Shown here piece by piece: positions 47,222 through 58,870 of a stretch of DNA of 64,000 nt (the first letter of the stretch is position 1; every line of letters begins with the position of its first letter). A program made the translations under genes and the position numbers. This DNA is from Cheiracanthium punctorium (lineage: Eukaryota > Arthropoda > Arachnida > Araneae > Cheiracanthiidae), in the NCBI GenBank assembly GCA_038373885.1, contig JAWZYV010012534.1:62001-126000 (forward strand). The letters run 5' to 3'. Under the pieces are notes generated by a model. The model saw only the letters and a list, made by a program, of their open reading frames with translations. It had not been told where the DNA came from and made no database searches.

Positions 47222-48350
47222 GCAGGGTGTTCAGAAGTCGGGAAATGTAGTTGAATTTTTTCAAGTCGGGAATTATGCTTGAAAATATAGAATTTTTTTG
47301 TCAGCATCGGAAAATCTCTCTTCCACCAAAGAACATGGCCAAATTGGCAGAGAAAGAGGTGAAAACTGGTGATACAAACAAAATTTGTGTCTGTTTTGCG
47401 GAATTGAAAGAGATTGCGAGAATGCAAGTCCTTCGTTGCCTACACGCACCCCTGAGATGTTTGTTTTCACTGTACTACACGCTCAGCAAAAGCCTAATTA
47501 ACAGTGCGAAAATGGCATGGTATAATTCCGGAGCCATTGAGATTATTTTGAATTAATCAATTGGGAAATTCAAAATTTGGGCAAAGGGGCTGGGGCAAAT
47601 TCTTTGTGACCCCTGAAGTGTCTTGTGTTTATGTAATTACAAACTACTGTGCAACAATAATTATTAACACTTTGCCTCTTAGGTCTCCCTAGTCTTTCCC
47701 CTTCTTTCTATTTTGACATAACAACACCAAACCTGGGGGCACGTTGCCCTCCCCTAGTTAGAGGCCTCTATGTACATATTGAGAAAAATTGCCGATGATG
47801 TTGAATATGATAAAAATTTTAATCTAAAACGAAATGTTTTTGGTCATTTAGGGTCCAAAAATTGGCTTGATTTTGGAAAATTTGTTGACAAACCGATCAA
47901 TTCCTGTTATTTTGTGATTAAAAGGCTTGAATTTTTTGTGTTTTTGTTGAAATAAAACAAAAGTTTTTTTTTTTTTTTGGTAAAATTTTGATTTTATTAA
48001 TGAAAAAACTTGTTATTTAAAATACAAATTTCACCACACTTTTGAGTTTTCTATGCATAAAGAAAGAGTAAAATCATTAAGACTTAAATGTACCTATTCA
48101 TAGTTGTCTTTTTTTTTTTTTTTAACGATTTTGCTGAAAACACCTGTTTTTCACCAATTTTATGCAAATTTCTCATTTTCTACTAATTTTACAGGAATTT
48201 CCTGGTTTTTAATGAATTTTATTTTAATAAATCACAGCTGCGTATTTTGTTTTCAAAAGTAATCTCTTGAAAATTACCATTCATGCAATTTTTTTGCGGT
48301 TTTCTTAGTTTTAAGATTACTTAATTGCCGGTAATAAAAAAAAGGGGGGG
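47222..48350 (+). repeat. Dispersed repeat family with CAGGGTGT motifs, copy 2
   Basis: Collinear with 23905-25100 through GTCGGGAAATG, GTCAGCATCGG, AAAATTTGTGTCTGTTTTGCGG and CACTGTACTACACGCTCAGCAAAAGCC, with substantial divergence. Short open frames do not agree between the two copies, so it is non-coding or decayed. Confidence 0.6.
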
Positions 48351-48717
48351 GGGAATCTATGGTAAATCGATAGATTTGCATTTTTTGCTATTACCAGGCA
48401 TGAAAGTTTTCAGTCTTTTTTCAACATCATTCGGCTGTTTTTGAGATCTATGCAAATGAATTTAATCATACTGAATACAGTGATACAATGAATATTAGGT
48501 TTTGATAATGAATATTTATGAAAGCGTAACAGGTAATGTGTTAAATGCATAGTAATTTATTTGTTTAGCATGATCCGCCGCAAAGCTAAGTCTTTTTAGC
48601 TGTTTCGTGATTTCATGCCTATATTACAGAACTTGAATTTTTCATGTTTTTTTTTTTTTTTAAATAAAGCATAATGACATTCTTGCACCACTTTTATAAA
48701 GTTTTATAGATTTTATC

Positions 48718-49403
48718 CCTATGCAAAAACCCTTAACGGATTAAAAATTTGTGATGCAGCATTTTACTTTATAACTATAAGAATTTTAAATATGGGTCTT
48801 AAAAATAATATCAAATTTTGGGTGTCAAATTTGTTTTTAAATTCCACTACAGTTACTTTCGTTTTATTTTCTAAAGAAGATTTATGCATTTAATTATGAA
48901 ATACGCTGTCAAATATATCACACTTTCACTGAGTCTATATAATGTATTCAAATGAATTTATTTCAATAATTTATCTTTTGTGCCATGCTATCCAAAAGGG
49001 CAGGTAAAATTTACATAAATATTTACTTATTTCACTTAGTTTGGTTACTATGACACTGTATATGAAAATTTTGCTTGCCCTTTTGGATAGCGTGATGCAA
49101 AAGATAAATATTAAATTATTTAAATAAATTCATTTGAATACATTATACAGACTCAGCAAAAGGGTGATGTATTTGACAGTGTATTTCATAATTAAAAGCA
49201 TTGCTTAAATGCATAAATCTTCTTCAGAAAATAAAACGAAAGTAATTGTAATGAAATTTAAAAACAAATCTTTAAAAATCACAACAGGGCATCACTCAAA
49301 ATTTGATATCATTATTTTTAAGACCCATATTTAAAATTCATATAGCTATAAAGTAAAATGCTGCATCATAAATTTTTAACTCGTTAAGGGTTTTTGCATA
49401 GGG
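48718..49403. mobile_element. Palindromic MITE, ~300-bp arms and ~50-bp loop
   Basis: Ends CCCTATGCAAAAACCCTTAACG and CGTTAAGGGTTTTTGCATAGGG are exact inverses. The arms (about 48718-49022 and 49073-49403) pair along their length with scattered mismatches, including GCTATCCAAAAGGGCA near the loop. No convincing TSD. A transcript would fold into a long hairpin. Confidence 0.85.
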
Positions 49404-50330
49404 AGATCATTACTTTTTAGGGATATGGTCAGAAAATAAATTAGTTTCATGGGCGAATTTCAGAAGTTTGTTTGACACTAAGTTATGTAAATAAATATAC
49501 AAATCTGTTTTCATGCAGTATCAGTGTATTTGATTAAAAAAGTCACAAGAAGTTCTTTGGTAACATGTAACAGAAATTGACATGTTTTTGTTAGAATTTC
49601 ATAAGAGGCATAATACTGATTATAATCAATAATTTTTTGAGTAATTTTCTATTTATAATTTGGGTCGAGTACAGATTAGTGTCCCTGCTGCTATCTTTGA
49701 TTTTATTTCATTAATTTGCATTCAGTTTAATGCTGAGCATATAGCGCTCTGAACTGGGAGACGGAAGGTTCCTGGTTCGAAACCAGGTTGCGTCTGCCGA
49801 CTTAATCGTTCGGAGTTTTCCATGGTTTCCTTTGAAGCTTAGCATAAATACGGTTAGGACCCAGTGGCGGATTTCCCAATAGGCACATGAGGCGCGCGCC
49901 TCGGGTCTCATATTTCTAAGGGGCCTCCAAATTCGGTTTTCCGAAAGAAAAAAACTATATGTAAATATCTGTTCAAGAGACATAAACTTTGTTCATAGTT
50001 TCAGGATTGCTTCTAGAGTAGAAAGCGCTTTTGAACAATCTTTTCTTTGGTGACTCCCTTTCCTCTTCACAGCATTGGACCATAATCTAAACTAATACTT
50101 TAATACGAATACTTTTAGTTTACTAGGGGGCCAAGGCCCCCACACTCGCTACGCTCGCTTTTCGTATGAGGCATTCGGGCCCCTAATCAGGCTTATTCGT
50201 AAAAAAGACAATTTCAACAGACAAAACCCGAAGATTGGATCAGATAGAATTTTACTGAGCTAAGCTACACATTGCTTGGTTCTTGCATCTCCATTGGTAC
50301 ATAAAAATTTAAACTTCACACTACAGTAGA

Positions 50331-50400
50331 CCCCCTACCCCTCATAACACGGAAGATATTTTGTTATGGGAATCCGTGTTGTACGGGTCCTGAGCTATAC
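50331..50400 (+). mobile_element. pogo-like terminus fragment
   Basis: TACAGTAGACCCCCTACCCC followed by CATAACACGG, with the inverse CCGTGTTGTACGGGTCC nearby, resembles the start of a pogo-type element. No matching distal end was found. Confidence 0.35.
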
Positions 50401-51652
50401 TCCACCTGGAGTGCGGACTCTGCTTATAATCGCTGGAAAAATTATTTGCACTCCTCAGAAACACAATGATATTTAATGTTGCCATTCAAAAGTTATATTA
50501 ATTAGGAGCTAAATCGTAATAAAATCAGAACATATGTTTCAGCTGTATTTTTAATAATGTAATACCTATTGGACACCTTGCGAATTTGCCACCCATGGCG
50601 ATTTTTCATTATTTGGCTACTTGCGTACATGTAAAGTTAATAAAAGCTACGGAACAGATAGAATAGCCTGCCACCAATGGCGACTTTTCATTATTTGGCG
50701 ATTCACACATGCTTACAACCTATATTTACTGTTCATTTAAGGTTACCGGAATACGGTTATCCATATTTTCATTTACATAATCGTTTGCAGATTGGCGTAC
50801 TTAACACCACGAATTATACCATCTCGTCGCGCTAGCAAATAACCCATAACTGCTATAATGGCATAGTGAACGCCGCCAAATATTTGTACTGGTAGCAAAT
50901 AATCCAGCTGGACGAGAACCGGCTTTAAAATAATCTGCATTTTAATTATTTTTCATTTTCAAGATATTAGTTATTCTGTTTTGGAAAAACGAATAATCGC
51001 TAATTCTAAACTCCTGTTGTCTAAGCGAACTTACTATTTGAAAATTGTCAACTTTGTGCAACACATTTTGAGTGACTTATTTCATATAGTTTTTATTGTG
51101 GCGTAAAATGGGCGTAATTCTAACTCATGTTTGTAAATTTCACGCGATTCTAGATACTTGGAAACGCTTTGTTGCAAAAGAATGAATGATTTTATGCCAA
51201 ATTTGGTAACCATTCGGTTTATTTTTTCAGTTTTTTATTAATATCTTCTAAAATAATTTGATTTTCGAAATTTAAATCAGCTTAGCAGGTTCCTCGGAAT
51301 TTTTAGAATCTGTGGGCACCTTAGTCGAAACTCAAATCCCTACGGTTTAGGAGGAGATAGGTCCACAAGCTTTGACAGCGCCAGCGGCCTTTACTTTTTA
51401 TTAGAATAGAGAGATAAGTAATTGATGCTTTAATTCCGTATTTCATTGTAAAAATATCCAGAAACGTTCCTTGGAAATAAGGATAAGTTAGACTTACAAA
51501 TACTATACAGAAAGTATACATTTCCCTTTTAAAACTTTACTGTTTCGTTCAACCCGTCACTTAACCGAATATTGGTCTCACGACCTTAAAAACAGGCAGT
51601 TCACTTAAAAATGACTAAAATTGTAAAAAAAAAAATAATTTGAAAAAAAAAT

Positions 51653-51870
51653 TCCAGTAGTGTTCCTTGAAAATAATAGGCAGCTGAGGTGCCCTAAATT
51701 CCAAGGAAAGTTGCACGAAAATACCAAGAACTCTACTGAACAATATGCAATTCAGTGGATCTTTCCTGAGCTGTTCAATAAAGTTCCTGGTATTTTCATG
51801 CAACATTCCTTGGAATTTTAGGGCCCTCAACTGTCCATTATTTCCAAGAAAAATTCCTAGATCTTTTTTG
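51653..51870. mobile_element. Palindromic MITE-like hairpin
   Basis: The left half (TCCTTGAAAATAATAGGCAGCTGAGG..AATTCCAAGGAA) is inverted in the right half (TTCCTTGGAATTTTAGGGCCCTCAACTGTCCATTATTTCCAAGAA), with mismatches. No TSD is assigned. Confidence 0.6.
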
Positions 51871-51926
51871 CATTCTTTTAATTTGCTCACTATATTTTAT
51901 TAAAAAAGTACAGGTGCAGAGGGTCC

Positions 51927-52188
51927 CTATGCCTTTTTCCTATCCGGAATCAATTAGTTGTGTTGTTTTGGGGGATTACGGCCAATTATCTACAAGTGGG
52001 ATCTATGCCGATGGGTGTGGGTGCTCCCCTTGGGAGTCTTTCTAAGGGATTCTAAGCCCTATTTACACTAAGTTTTGGAGGAAACCACGGAAAATTCCTA
52101 ACGGTTAGGTTGGCGGACCCGACCTGGATTTGAACCAGGCACCTTTCGTCTCCCAGTTCAGAGTGCTATGCGCTCAGCCACTAGTTGC
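51927..52188 (-). mobile_element. tRNA-derived SINE (family A), inverted copy
   Basis: On the minus strand the head is GTGGCTGAGCGCATAGCAC...CTCTGAACTGGGAGACG, with the B box GGTTCAAATCC. The body then contains GGTTTCCTCC, CCTTAGAAAGACTCCC and GATAATTGGCCGTAATCCC. The A and B boxes of the RNA polymerase III promoter are better kept here than in the copy at 49731. The 3' end is A-poor, as in the other copy. No clear TSD. Confidence 0.8.
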
Positions 52189-53080
52189 CATCAGATTGCA
52201 GCTCAGTAGCTGGTATATTGCAGTAGGACATTAAAGTACACCTGCTTTATAGATTGCCACCCCCCCTCCCCCAAATCAAAAAGTATACTGTCTGATAAGA
52301 ATATTTCTCATTTTAAAAGAGAAAAGCCTGAACCGCTTTATTCTACAGCTTGAGATTGAAAAATTTGTCAAAAATTAAATAGTTTATATTTTTCAGCCGT
52401 TCTTCATTTAAATGATTTAGGAAAGGACACTCTGTATTCAGTGAAATTTTTAAATATAGCTAAATTATATAATTGTTGTTGGTTGTCACGATGTAAAAGA
52501 AATTGGAAACAATAATTTATCTTCTTTCGAAAAATCACAAATTAAAAATTTAAGCTAGGGATAACCTATTTTATCTTTTTTTGGAATCGAAACTTTCCGA
52601 GTATGCAATGATAAAAAATTGCCGACCAATAATTAAAAAGATATGAGCTGATACATGTGCGATAACACTTTTTTGGGGGGATTGGGGGAAGATATTTGAT
52701 AGTTTAAAAAAAAAGTATTGAAAAATTAAAGAAAGCAATACTTAACGTCACCGAAATTTCACATGCGTGCAAAGTTTCAGCTCGATCGGATGATAGTGGG
52801 TTAAAATTCATAGACAAATTTTGAACTGGAATGTCATACACAGTTAATTAAAAACTTAAAAAACCAAATGATGATTAATTTAATTTTTTGTTTTCAACTA
52901 AAAAATATTTATGATAACTATATTATAAATACGGCATGTATTTTATAGTCGCAGATGAAAAGGCTAAACTTTAATAATAAACCCAGGACCGAAGCTTAGA
53001 GCATATCCATTTACCCATTATAAAGTGGAATTTATTTTTAAGTCAATAATATTTTTTGTACTTAACTAGTTAAACTATTG

Positions 53081-53107
<27 letters not shown>
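53081..53107 (+). repeat. Poly(T) tract
   Basis: About 26 consecutive T inside the 4.0-kb hAT element. Confidence 0.9.
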
Positions 53108-53112
<5 letters not shown>

Positions 53113-53563
53113 CTCTTGTAGTTTTTTCATTCTATTTAAAATATAGAATAATGTGTGTGCGTGTATTATTCATACCTAATTACTCATTATTAATAGTCCT
53201 AAACTTATCGACAGTTTTTGAATAAACACAAAAATTAGACTAAACAGAAAGTTTACTTTTACTATTAAACTGCTTAGTTTTGCAGTTCCAAACGGGAAAT
53301 TTATGAATATATTTAAATATTTATAAATATATGATATTGAAGGAATGTTAAATTTTTGGTTCATTTTATCCAAGTAAAGAATTCTGAACTTTGTGATGTC
53401 AAAGTCATGTTTCTGATCAAGTTTCCCTTGTTCTGACCTTCAAAAGTACCTGTTAAGTAGTCAAAATTTTTATGATGGAAACAAGAAATATGCCAGTGGT
53501 CCACAAGATGAACAAATCTATAAACATAAAAATTATTTTAAAATTTTAATACTCCTTTTGTAG

Positions 53564-53740
53564 CAGGCCCTGACTATCGGACGGACACTTGGTGCACGTG
53601 CCCTGGGCACACATAGAGAAATAAGCCAAAAAACTGAGTTTAACACGATATACAGGGGCACAAAAATTGAGCCAGCTAAAGGGCACAAAATCTGAAAAGT
53701 ACCCTGGGCACAAAAGTGTTATAGTGAAAGTCAGGCCCTG
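53564..53740. mobile_element. 177-bp hAT MITE, TIR CAGGCCCTGACT
   Basis: CAGGCCCTGACTATCGG and GAAAGTCAGGCCCTG are inverted ends. Flanks TTTTGTAG and GTTTGTAG match at 7 of 8 bases. Repeated CCCTGGGCACA blocks lie inside. It is nested in the 4.0-kb hAT. Confidence 0.9.
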
Positions 53741-54004
53741 GTTTGTAGACTAAACTAGATATAAAAGGAATTAAAACATTTTAAAATAATTAGTAATAAT
53801 GTAAAGGAGTTAGAGTTAGTGATTTTTTATTTTTTGAGGAGCTGGGCCTCAAAATTGAGTTGCGCCTCGGGCCTCTCAAGAGCAAAATCCGCCACTGTTA
53901 GGACCCCTTAGAAAGACCACCACAGAGGGTACCCCACCTGGGCTTAGAGCCTATGTGTAGCTAATTGACTGTAATTCCAGAACAACAACACTATTGGTTA
54001 TATA

Positions 54005-54190
54005 TAACTATTGGTTCTATTGTTTTAATGCATTGTGATTCATTAATTTGCATTCAGTTTAAGGATAACCCTAAGTTAAGTTTTGTTAAAATTATTAATA
54101 ATCTGGTTACTTGTTCTATTGTTTTAATGTAATGCAATCTATTAATGCAATGTTTGCATTCAGTTTAAAGTTATCTGTAAGTTAAATTTT
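54005..54190 (+). repeat. ~108-bp direct duplication
   Basis: TTCTATTGTTTTAATG...GCATTCAGTTTAA..TAACCCTAAGTTAA occurs twice (about 54014 and 54116). The first copy overlaps the 3' target duplication of the SINE. Confidence 0.65.
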
Positions 54191-54836
54191 TAACTGATAT
54201 TATGATACACTAAGTTTTTAACTAAGTTGATGATGCATCTCAAAATTGTTAATTAAATTAATTAATGACTATAATCATTAATAAAATAGGAAATTACTCA
54301 AAAAATATTATTGTTTATAAACGGTTTTTAGAAAACAAGATATGTCGCTTTTTAGAAAACTATCTTCATACTATTTTTTTTTTTTTTTTTATCAGTTGAT
54401 AAATTCATTTTTTTAGAGAACGTTTAGATGAACTACCAGTTTAAGAATTTGTGCAAAAAATTATTTATTTTTTAAAAAGTTTTGTAATATGAATTAAAAT
54501 AGAATTATTCTCGAACCCCCCCCCCCCCCCCCTTAAAAGAAAAAGAAGTGTAAAATCAAATTTCCTTAAGGCTGTTGGTCTAAAAAATCAAAGCTAAAGC
54601 AGAATGTCGTTTCCACTTCCACTAGCTTTGTTATCTCTTTTAGAATCGTACGCTTCCTCCAATGGCTATTAGCGATTTCGCACATGCGTGTTTAAACTTT
54701 TATCTGTTTCAGGTTTTTCCTTTAAATATATCCCCTTTTGTTATTTTTAAATACAGAAGAAATTCTTAAATTTGGACTGCTAATTTATGGAATTTGAGTT
54801 ATCAAGACGAAATTAGACCTTAAAATAATAGATCAG
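54191..54836. other. AT-rich spacer, no gene seen
   Basis: It contains a T-run at 54374-54390 and a C-run at 54517-54532. No repeat ends or coding blocks are recognised. Confidence 0.5.
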
Positions 54837-54899
54837 TAGTAATTAGTTAAAAACATTAAAAGCCTAAAATTTCCGTAAAAAAACACGCACCATGAGCGC

Positions 54900-54930
54900 T
54901 TTCGACAGCTTAGCCCGCTGTCATCATCAG
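54900..54930 (-). ncRNA. Hammerhead-ribozyme-like core in PLE terminal repeat
   Basis: On the minus strand: CTGATGA (54930-54924), one T, GACAGC, loop GGGCTAA, GCTGTC, then GAAA (54903-54900). That is the CUGANGA...stem II...GAAA arrangement of a hammerhead core with a perfect 6-bp stem II. A GCGC...GCGT hairpin can follow as stem III. One extra base sits between CUGAUGA and stem II, and stem I is not obvious, so activity is doubtful. PLE terminal repeats are known to carry hammerhead motifs. The inverted arm at 59441 lacks the CTGATGA part. Confidence 0.5.
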
Positions 54931-54950
54931 AACTGAGTTGCTTGGCTCGT

Positions 54951-57346
54951 TCACCGCTTCTTCTTCACCATGGCCTGCCACGATTGTTCGATCTGCGCAT
55001 GTGCCATGTCATTGACAGCTCCCTCTTGTGTCATTATTTCCAACGCTTCCCGTCTTAAGCTATAATTGTGATTATTGTAATTAGCTATTTTCTTGACATT
55101 TACGAAATCTATATTTATATTTTCTTTTAAGGCTAGGCGGGATAGAGCGGTACTTTGTCTATTGTATTTTATGTCGTTTATGTGGTCTTTAATTCTATCT
55201 TTAATTTTTCTTTTTGTAACCCCAATGTAGTAGCCGGGAAGGTTGGAATCTCTATATGTGAAATTTATTTTATAAATACCTGCGGTTTCTAGAGGGTTAA
55301 TCTTGTCTTTATCTGACCGGATTCTTTTAAATATATTGCTATTGGGTTTAATTGGGATACGGAGGTTCATTTTACGTGCCCTGTTGGGTATTTTTACACC
55401 GAGACCGCAACAGTAGGGAATCGGATGAGTAAATGTGGATTTTTCTTTTTGTGCGTCGTTGAGGATGTTAAGTTTCTTTCTTCTATTTCTGATTAGGCGG
55501 GGGATGATATTGCTAGGATAATTAGCTTCGTGCGCAAGTTGCTTTATGAATTGTATTTCTTCCTTTAGTAATTGTTGGTTGAAGCATATTTCCAGGGCTC
55601 TATTGACGTGTGAACGTAAGATTGATATTTTGTAGTTATATGTAGTTTTTGAGGAGTAATTGACTATTTTATTATTATTGGTATGTTTATGATAAACGGT
55701 AGTTTCTATATTGTATGGGGTGGTTCTAATTACTTTAACATCAAGGAAATTTAGGCTATTATTCTGCTCAAGTTCTATAGTAAATTGTATATTTTCATCA
55801 AGGGAGTTAAGTTCGTCGAGGATATTATTTATGCTATTGTTATTTACTATTGCAAAAACATCATCAACGTAACAAAACCAGTATTTAATACGGAGGTGGA
55901 GGTTTGTATTGATTAAAGTTTCAAGGTTTCGCATTTTCCACTCTGCTATTATACCAGATATCGGGGAGCCCATAGGGACACCTTTATTCTGTTTGTAAAA
56001 TTTATTATTGAATTGGAAGTAGGAGTTATTGAGGATGAGGGACAAGGCAGCTTTTAGGGTTATTGAAATATCTGTATTAAATGTGTTCTCAATTTCTTTA
56101 CTTATTGTATTGTACATTTCTATTGTGTCTATGAAGGGATATAAGTTGGTGACGTCGAAGCTGACCATTTTAACAGAATCTGAGAATTGTATGTTTTTTA
56201 ATTCTTTTAAAAAATCGGTAGTGGAATTTAGAGATGAGTTTGAGGAGGGAATTATTTGTTGTAATATGTTTTTTAGGTATTTTTCAAGAGGTAGGTAGGG
56301 CCTTCACATTTACTGACTATTGGGCGGAGGGATGGGGAATTTTTATGATCTTTATATTTTCCAAATATGCGTGGAGCAAAGGCAGGAGAGCTATGTAATT
56401 GTTGTGGTTTGTTATTGGGCCAGCTTCCTTTATTTATGAGTTCTTTTAGGATATTGTTAATTTTGGTGGTAGGGTCCTTATTTAGTATATTGACATCTAG
56501 TTTATTGATGGTTTCTATCATTTTGGTAATGCAATCGTCTTTATCTAAAATAACTATTTTTCCTGTTTTGTCTGAACTAAGGCAGGTTATTGTAGGATTA
56601 TCTCTCACTTCTTTTAAACATTTTTTGTCTTCCTTGTCCCTCGTATTTTTCTTTTTTAATTTAGTAAGTTCTTTTTGAGTGAAAAGACGTAGTTCCTATT
56701 TATTGTTGTCTGGTAATGGTTCTATTGCGGTCTCATAAGCAGCTATTGTGTCTTTTAAGTTTATGTTATCGTCAAGTATGAATTTTGGTCCGAGGTTTAG
56801 AGTGTCTTCTTGGTGTTTGTTTAATTTGAAGGAGGAGAGGTTTATGAATTGAGGATCGTCAGACTTCATTATTGTTTTGTTTGTACCATATTTATTAATC
56901 TAGAAGTTGAGTTTTTTCTTGTGTGTAATTTGTAGTTTGTATTTTAGTTTCCGGCAGAAATATTCTGTTTTTTTTTTTATTTTTTTGTTTTTGACAAGGT
57001 TTTCAAATGTATGATAGTTGGTATTTTCTTTTAAACATTCTTTAATTTCTTCTATTTTAGTGTTGAGCTGGTGTATGTTGGCATATTTGCTTCTTATAAG
57101 TTTTTTTAATAATTTGTATTCAAAAATTTTCATATCAAAACGGAAGGCATTGTTTATAAGTTTATTTCTTACTTGGAGACATTTAGGAATTATATTGAAG
57201 TACTGACAATCCTGTAGAAAAAATAAGTGTTCCAATTCAAGTGTTAGACGTTTTTTTAGTTTTTTGAAGGTTGTATATAATGTATCAGTATTATATGCCA
57301 TAGTTAAAAAGTTAATTATAAGAAAAATCTTAATCATAGCCTGCAA
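54951..57346 (-). pseudogene. PLE reverse transcriptase / GIY-YIG endonuclease, disrupted
   Basis: Three pieces collectively encode the protein. 57346-56900 is the lysine-rich N-terminal part. 56899-56273 carries NLGPKFI, then SSDKTGKIVILDKDD and FGKYKDHK..SLRPIVS..GPTY, standard PLE RT blocks. 56168-54951 (405 codons) holds MVSFDVTNLYPFI, the GVPMGSPISG motif, the catalytic YVDD (WFCYVDDVFAIV) and, at the C-terminus, GIYKINFTYR...GYYIGVTKRKIKDRIKDH, the GIY-YIG nuclease with its Arg-containing helix. Lesions are TAG at 56900-56902, TAG at 56696-56698, and a one-base frameshift near 56285-56295. The protein would reverse-transcribe its RNA at nicked target DNA in the nucleus. As it stands it is inactive. 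Confidence 0.92.
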
Positions 57347-57369
57347 TAAAGAGGTTTATAAGGAGAATT

Positions 57370-58140
57370 AATACTTCCTTGTACGTAGTATAAGGAAGTA
57401 ATGTGATCCCGAAAAATTTTGGGGGCCAAATTTCGATAAAAAAAACAGATTTTGACTACCTCTAAATTTAATTTTAAAAAAAATTTCGATGCATCTCATC
57501 GTAGGCTAGCATGCACGATCATATTAACGCGTCTGCAACTCATTTTGACCAGCGGCGAGTCTACTGTGGCCAGTTTTTCCATGCCGTCTGTACGTACGTA
57601 CGTATGTATGTAACTCGCATATCTCAAAAACTATTGGTCGTAAAATGTTGAGATTTGATATTTAGGATTGTTCTATGATCTAGTTGTGCACCTCCCCTTT
57701 TGGTGGCAATCGAATGGATAGTTTATGTACAAGACCGCCCAAAAGATTCGAAATACATTACGCTCTATGGGCCGAAATTCATTAAACTCGCCTAACTCAA
57801 AAGCTATTAGGCGTAGAATGTCGAAACTTCATATTTTGGATAGCTGTAACATCTAGTAGTGCACCTCCTCTTTTGGTTCCATTCGACAGGATAGTTTATC
57901 TACAGGACTGCCCAAAACATTCGAAATACATTATGCTCAATGGGCCGAAATTCATTAAACTCGCATATCTCAAAAACTGTTAGGCGTACAGTGTTGAAAC
58001 TTTATATTTAGGATTGTTGTAACATCTAGTTGTGCACCTCCCCTTTCGGTTCCATTCGACTGAATAGTTTATCTACAGGACCGCCCAAAAGATTCGAAAT
58101 ACATTACGCTCTGAGGGCCGAAATTCATCAAAGCGTTTTT
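57370..58140 (+). repeat. Tandem repeat, ~173-bp unit, about three copies
   Basis: ACTCGC.TA.CTCAAAA.CT.TTGG/AGGCGT recurs at 57612, 57785 and 57959, each followed by TAACATCTAGT.GTGCACCTCC and GGGCCGAAATTCATTAAAC. The array is preceded by the near-palindrome ACTTCCTTGTACGTAGTATAAGGAAGT (57376-57402) and a (CGTA)n stretch at 57592-57612. Its place between the PLE body and the inverted PLE arm is unexplained. Confidence 0.8.
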
Positions 58141-58621
58141 TAGAGGTATTGGGCTATTTCAAACGACTCAGAAGTGATATATGCTGTAAAGAGTTAGAAA
58201 ATGAATTTCTCCATTAAAAAAAGTGTCTTTATAATTTATAGTTCTGCTACAGGAACACTCAAAAGATTTCCAATACATTACGGCCAATGGCAATTTTAGG
58301 GGCATTCATCCATTTCAAGCACAATACCGTCCTATCACATAAGTTAGGTAATGGTACGACCACGGTCACGTGCCTCCCTCAAGAACTATGCCAAAAGTCG
58401 ACAAGCTTGGCGACTTTTGGTGTACGTGTGTGCATATTTAACTCTCAAATCTCAAAAACTATTATGAAATTTCATATATAAGAATGTTGTAACATCTAGT
58501 TGTGCATCTCGATTTTTGGTTCCAATCTACCCAATTTACAGGACCACCGGAAAGAATTTCAGTACTTTAATGTCTATGGACATCTTCAATATAATACTAC
58601 TGTAGATAGTCATTGTTTGGT

Positions 58622-58870
58622 ACATGCCCAAAATCTCGCCGCCTGTCCTCGACCTTGGTGAGTTTTGGCAAAATATTGCCAAATTTCGTGATAGTCAGTC
58701 ATTTGGTCCATGCCCAAAGTATCGCCATTTGTCATCGTTCTTGGCGCGTTTTGGCGAAATATCACCAAATTTGGCGATAATCTGTCGTTGTTTTGTTCAT
58801 GCTTAAAATCTCGCCAAATGTCGTCAATATTGACGAGTTTCGCCGAAATATCCCCAAATTTGGCGCTAAA
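58622..58870 (+). repeat. Tandem repeat, ~88-bp unit, three copies
   Basis: Units start near 58623, 58710 and 58799 with CATGC.CAAA.TCTCGCC and contain GGCGAAATATC.CCAAATTTGGCG. The short open frames across it arise from the repetition, not from a gene. It is a local array within the same block as the 173-bp units. Confidence 0.75.

Larger units (their letters stand above)
49862..53897. mobile_element. 4.0-kb non-autonomous hAT, TIR CAGTGGCGGATTT
   Basis: CAGTGGCGGATTTCCC and GCAAAATCCGCCACTG form the ends. TTAGGACC is duplicated exactly at 49854-49861 and 53898-53905, interrupting the SINE. Subterminal GCGCCTCGGG motifs occur on both sides. The interior contains a second SINE (51927-52188), a palindromic segment (51653-51870), a pogo-like terminus near 50331, a T-run and a hAT MITE (53564-53740). 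No transposase is recognisable. Confidence 0.93.
49731..54038 (+). mobile_element. tRNA-derived SINE (family A), split by a 4.0-kb hAT insertion
   Basis: The SINE starts TGCTGAGCATATAGCGCTCTGA, with an A-box-like start and the B box GGTTCGAAACC at about 49776-49786. It runs to 49861 and resumes at 53906. A perfect 24-bp duplication (starting TTCATTAATTTGCATTCAG) lies at 49707-49730 and 54039-54062, a hallmark of LINE-mediated insertion. Without the insert the SINE is about 0.26 kb. The body includes CCTTAGAAAGACCACC, close to that of the copy at 51927-52188. Confidence 0.9.
54837..57346 (-). mobile_element. Penelope-like retroelement (PLE), decayed
   Basis: A minus-strand element with a reverse transcriptase and C-terminal GIY-YIG endonuclease (54951-57346). 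A 3' terminal repeat region (54837-54992) is found again in inverted orientation at 59441-59570. That second arm includes the last codons of the ORF, a configuration typical of PLEs, which often insert as truncated or inverted partial tandems. A hammerhead-like motif lies at 54900-54930. The 5' limit is uncertain. Confidence 0.88.

Noticed and set aside
49731..49805. tRNA gene
   Set aside because: The B box is good, but the cloverleaf is incomplete and the element continues into a repeated SINE body with a 24-bp target duplication.
52110..52188. tRNA gene on the minus strand
   Set aside because: Same SINE family: A and B boxes survive but the acceptor stem does not close.
57592..58140. CRISPR-like regularly spaced repeats
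   Set aside because: Units are contiguous tandem repeats of ~173 bp with no unique spacers, in an animal-type genome.
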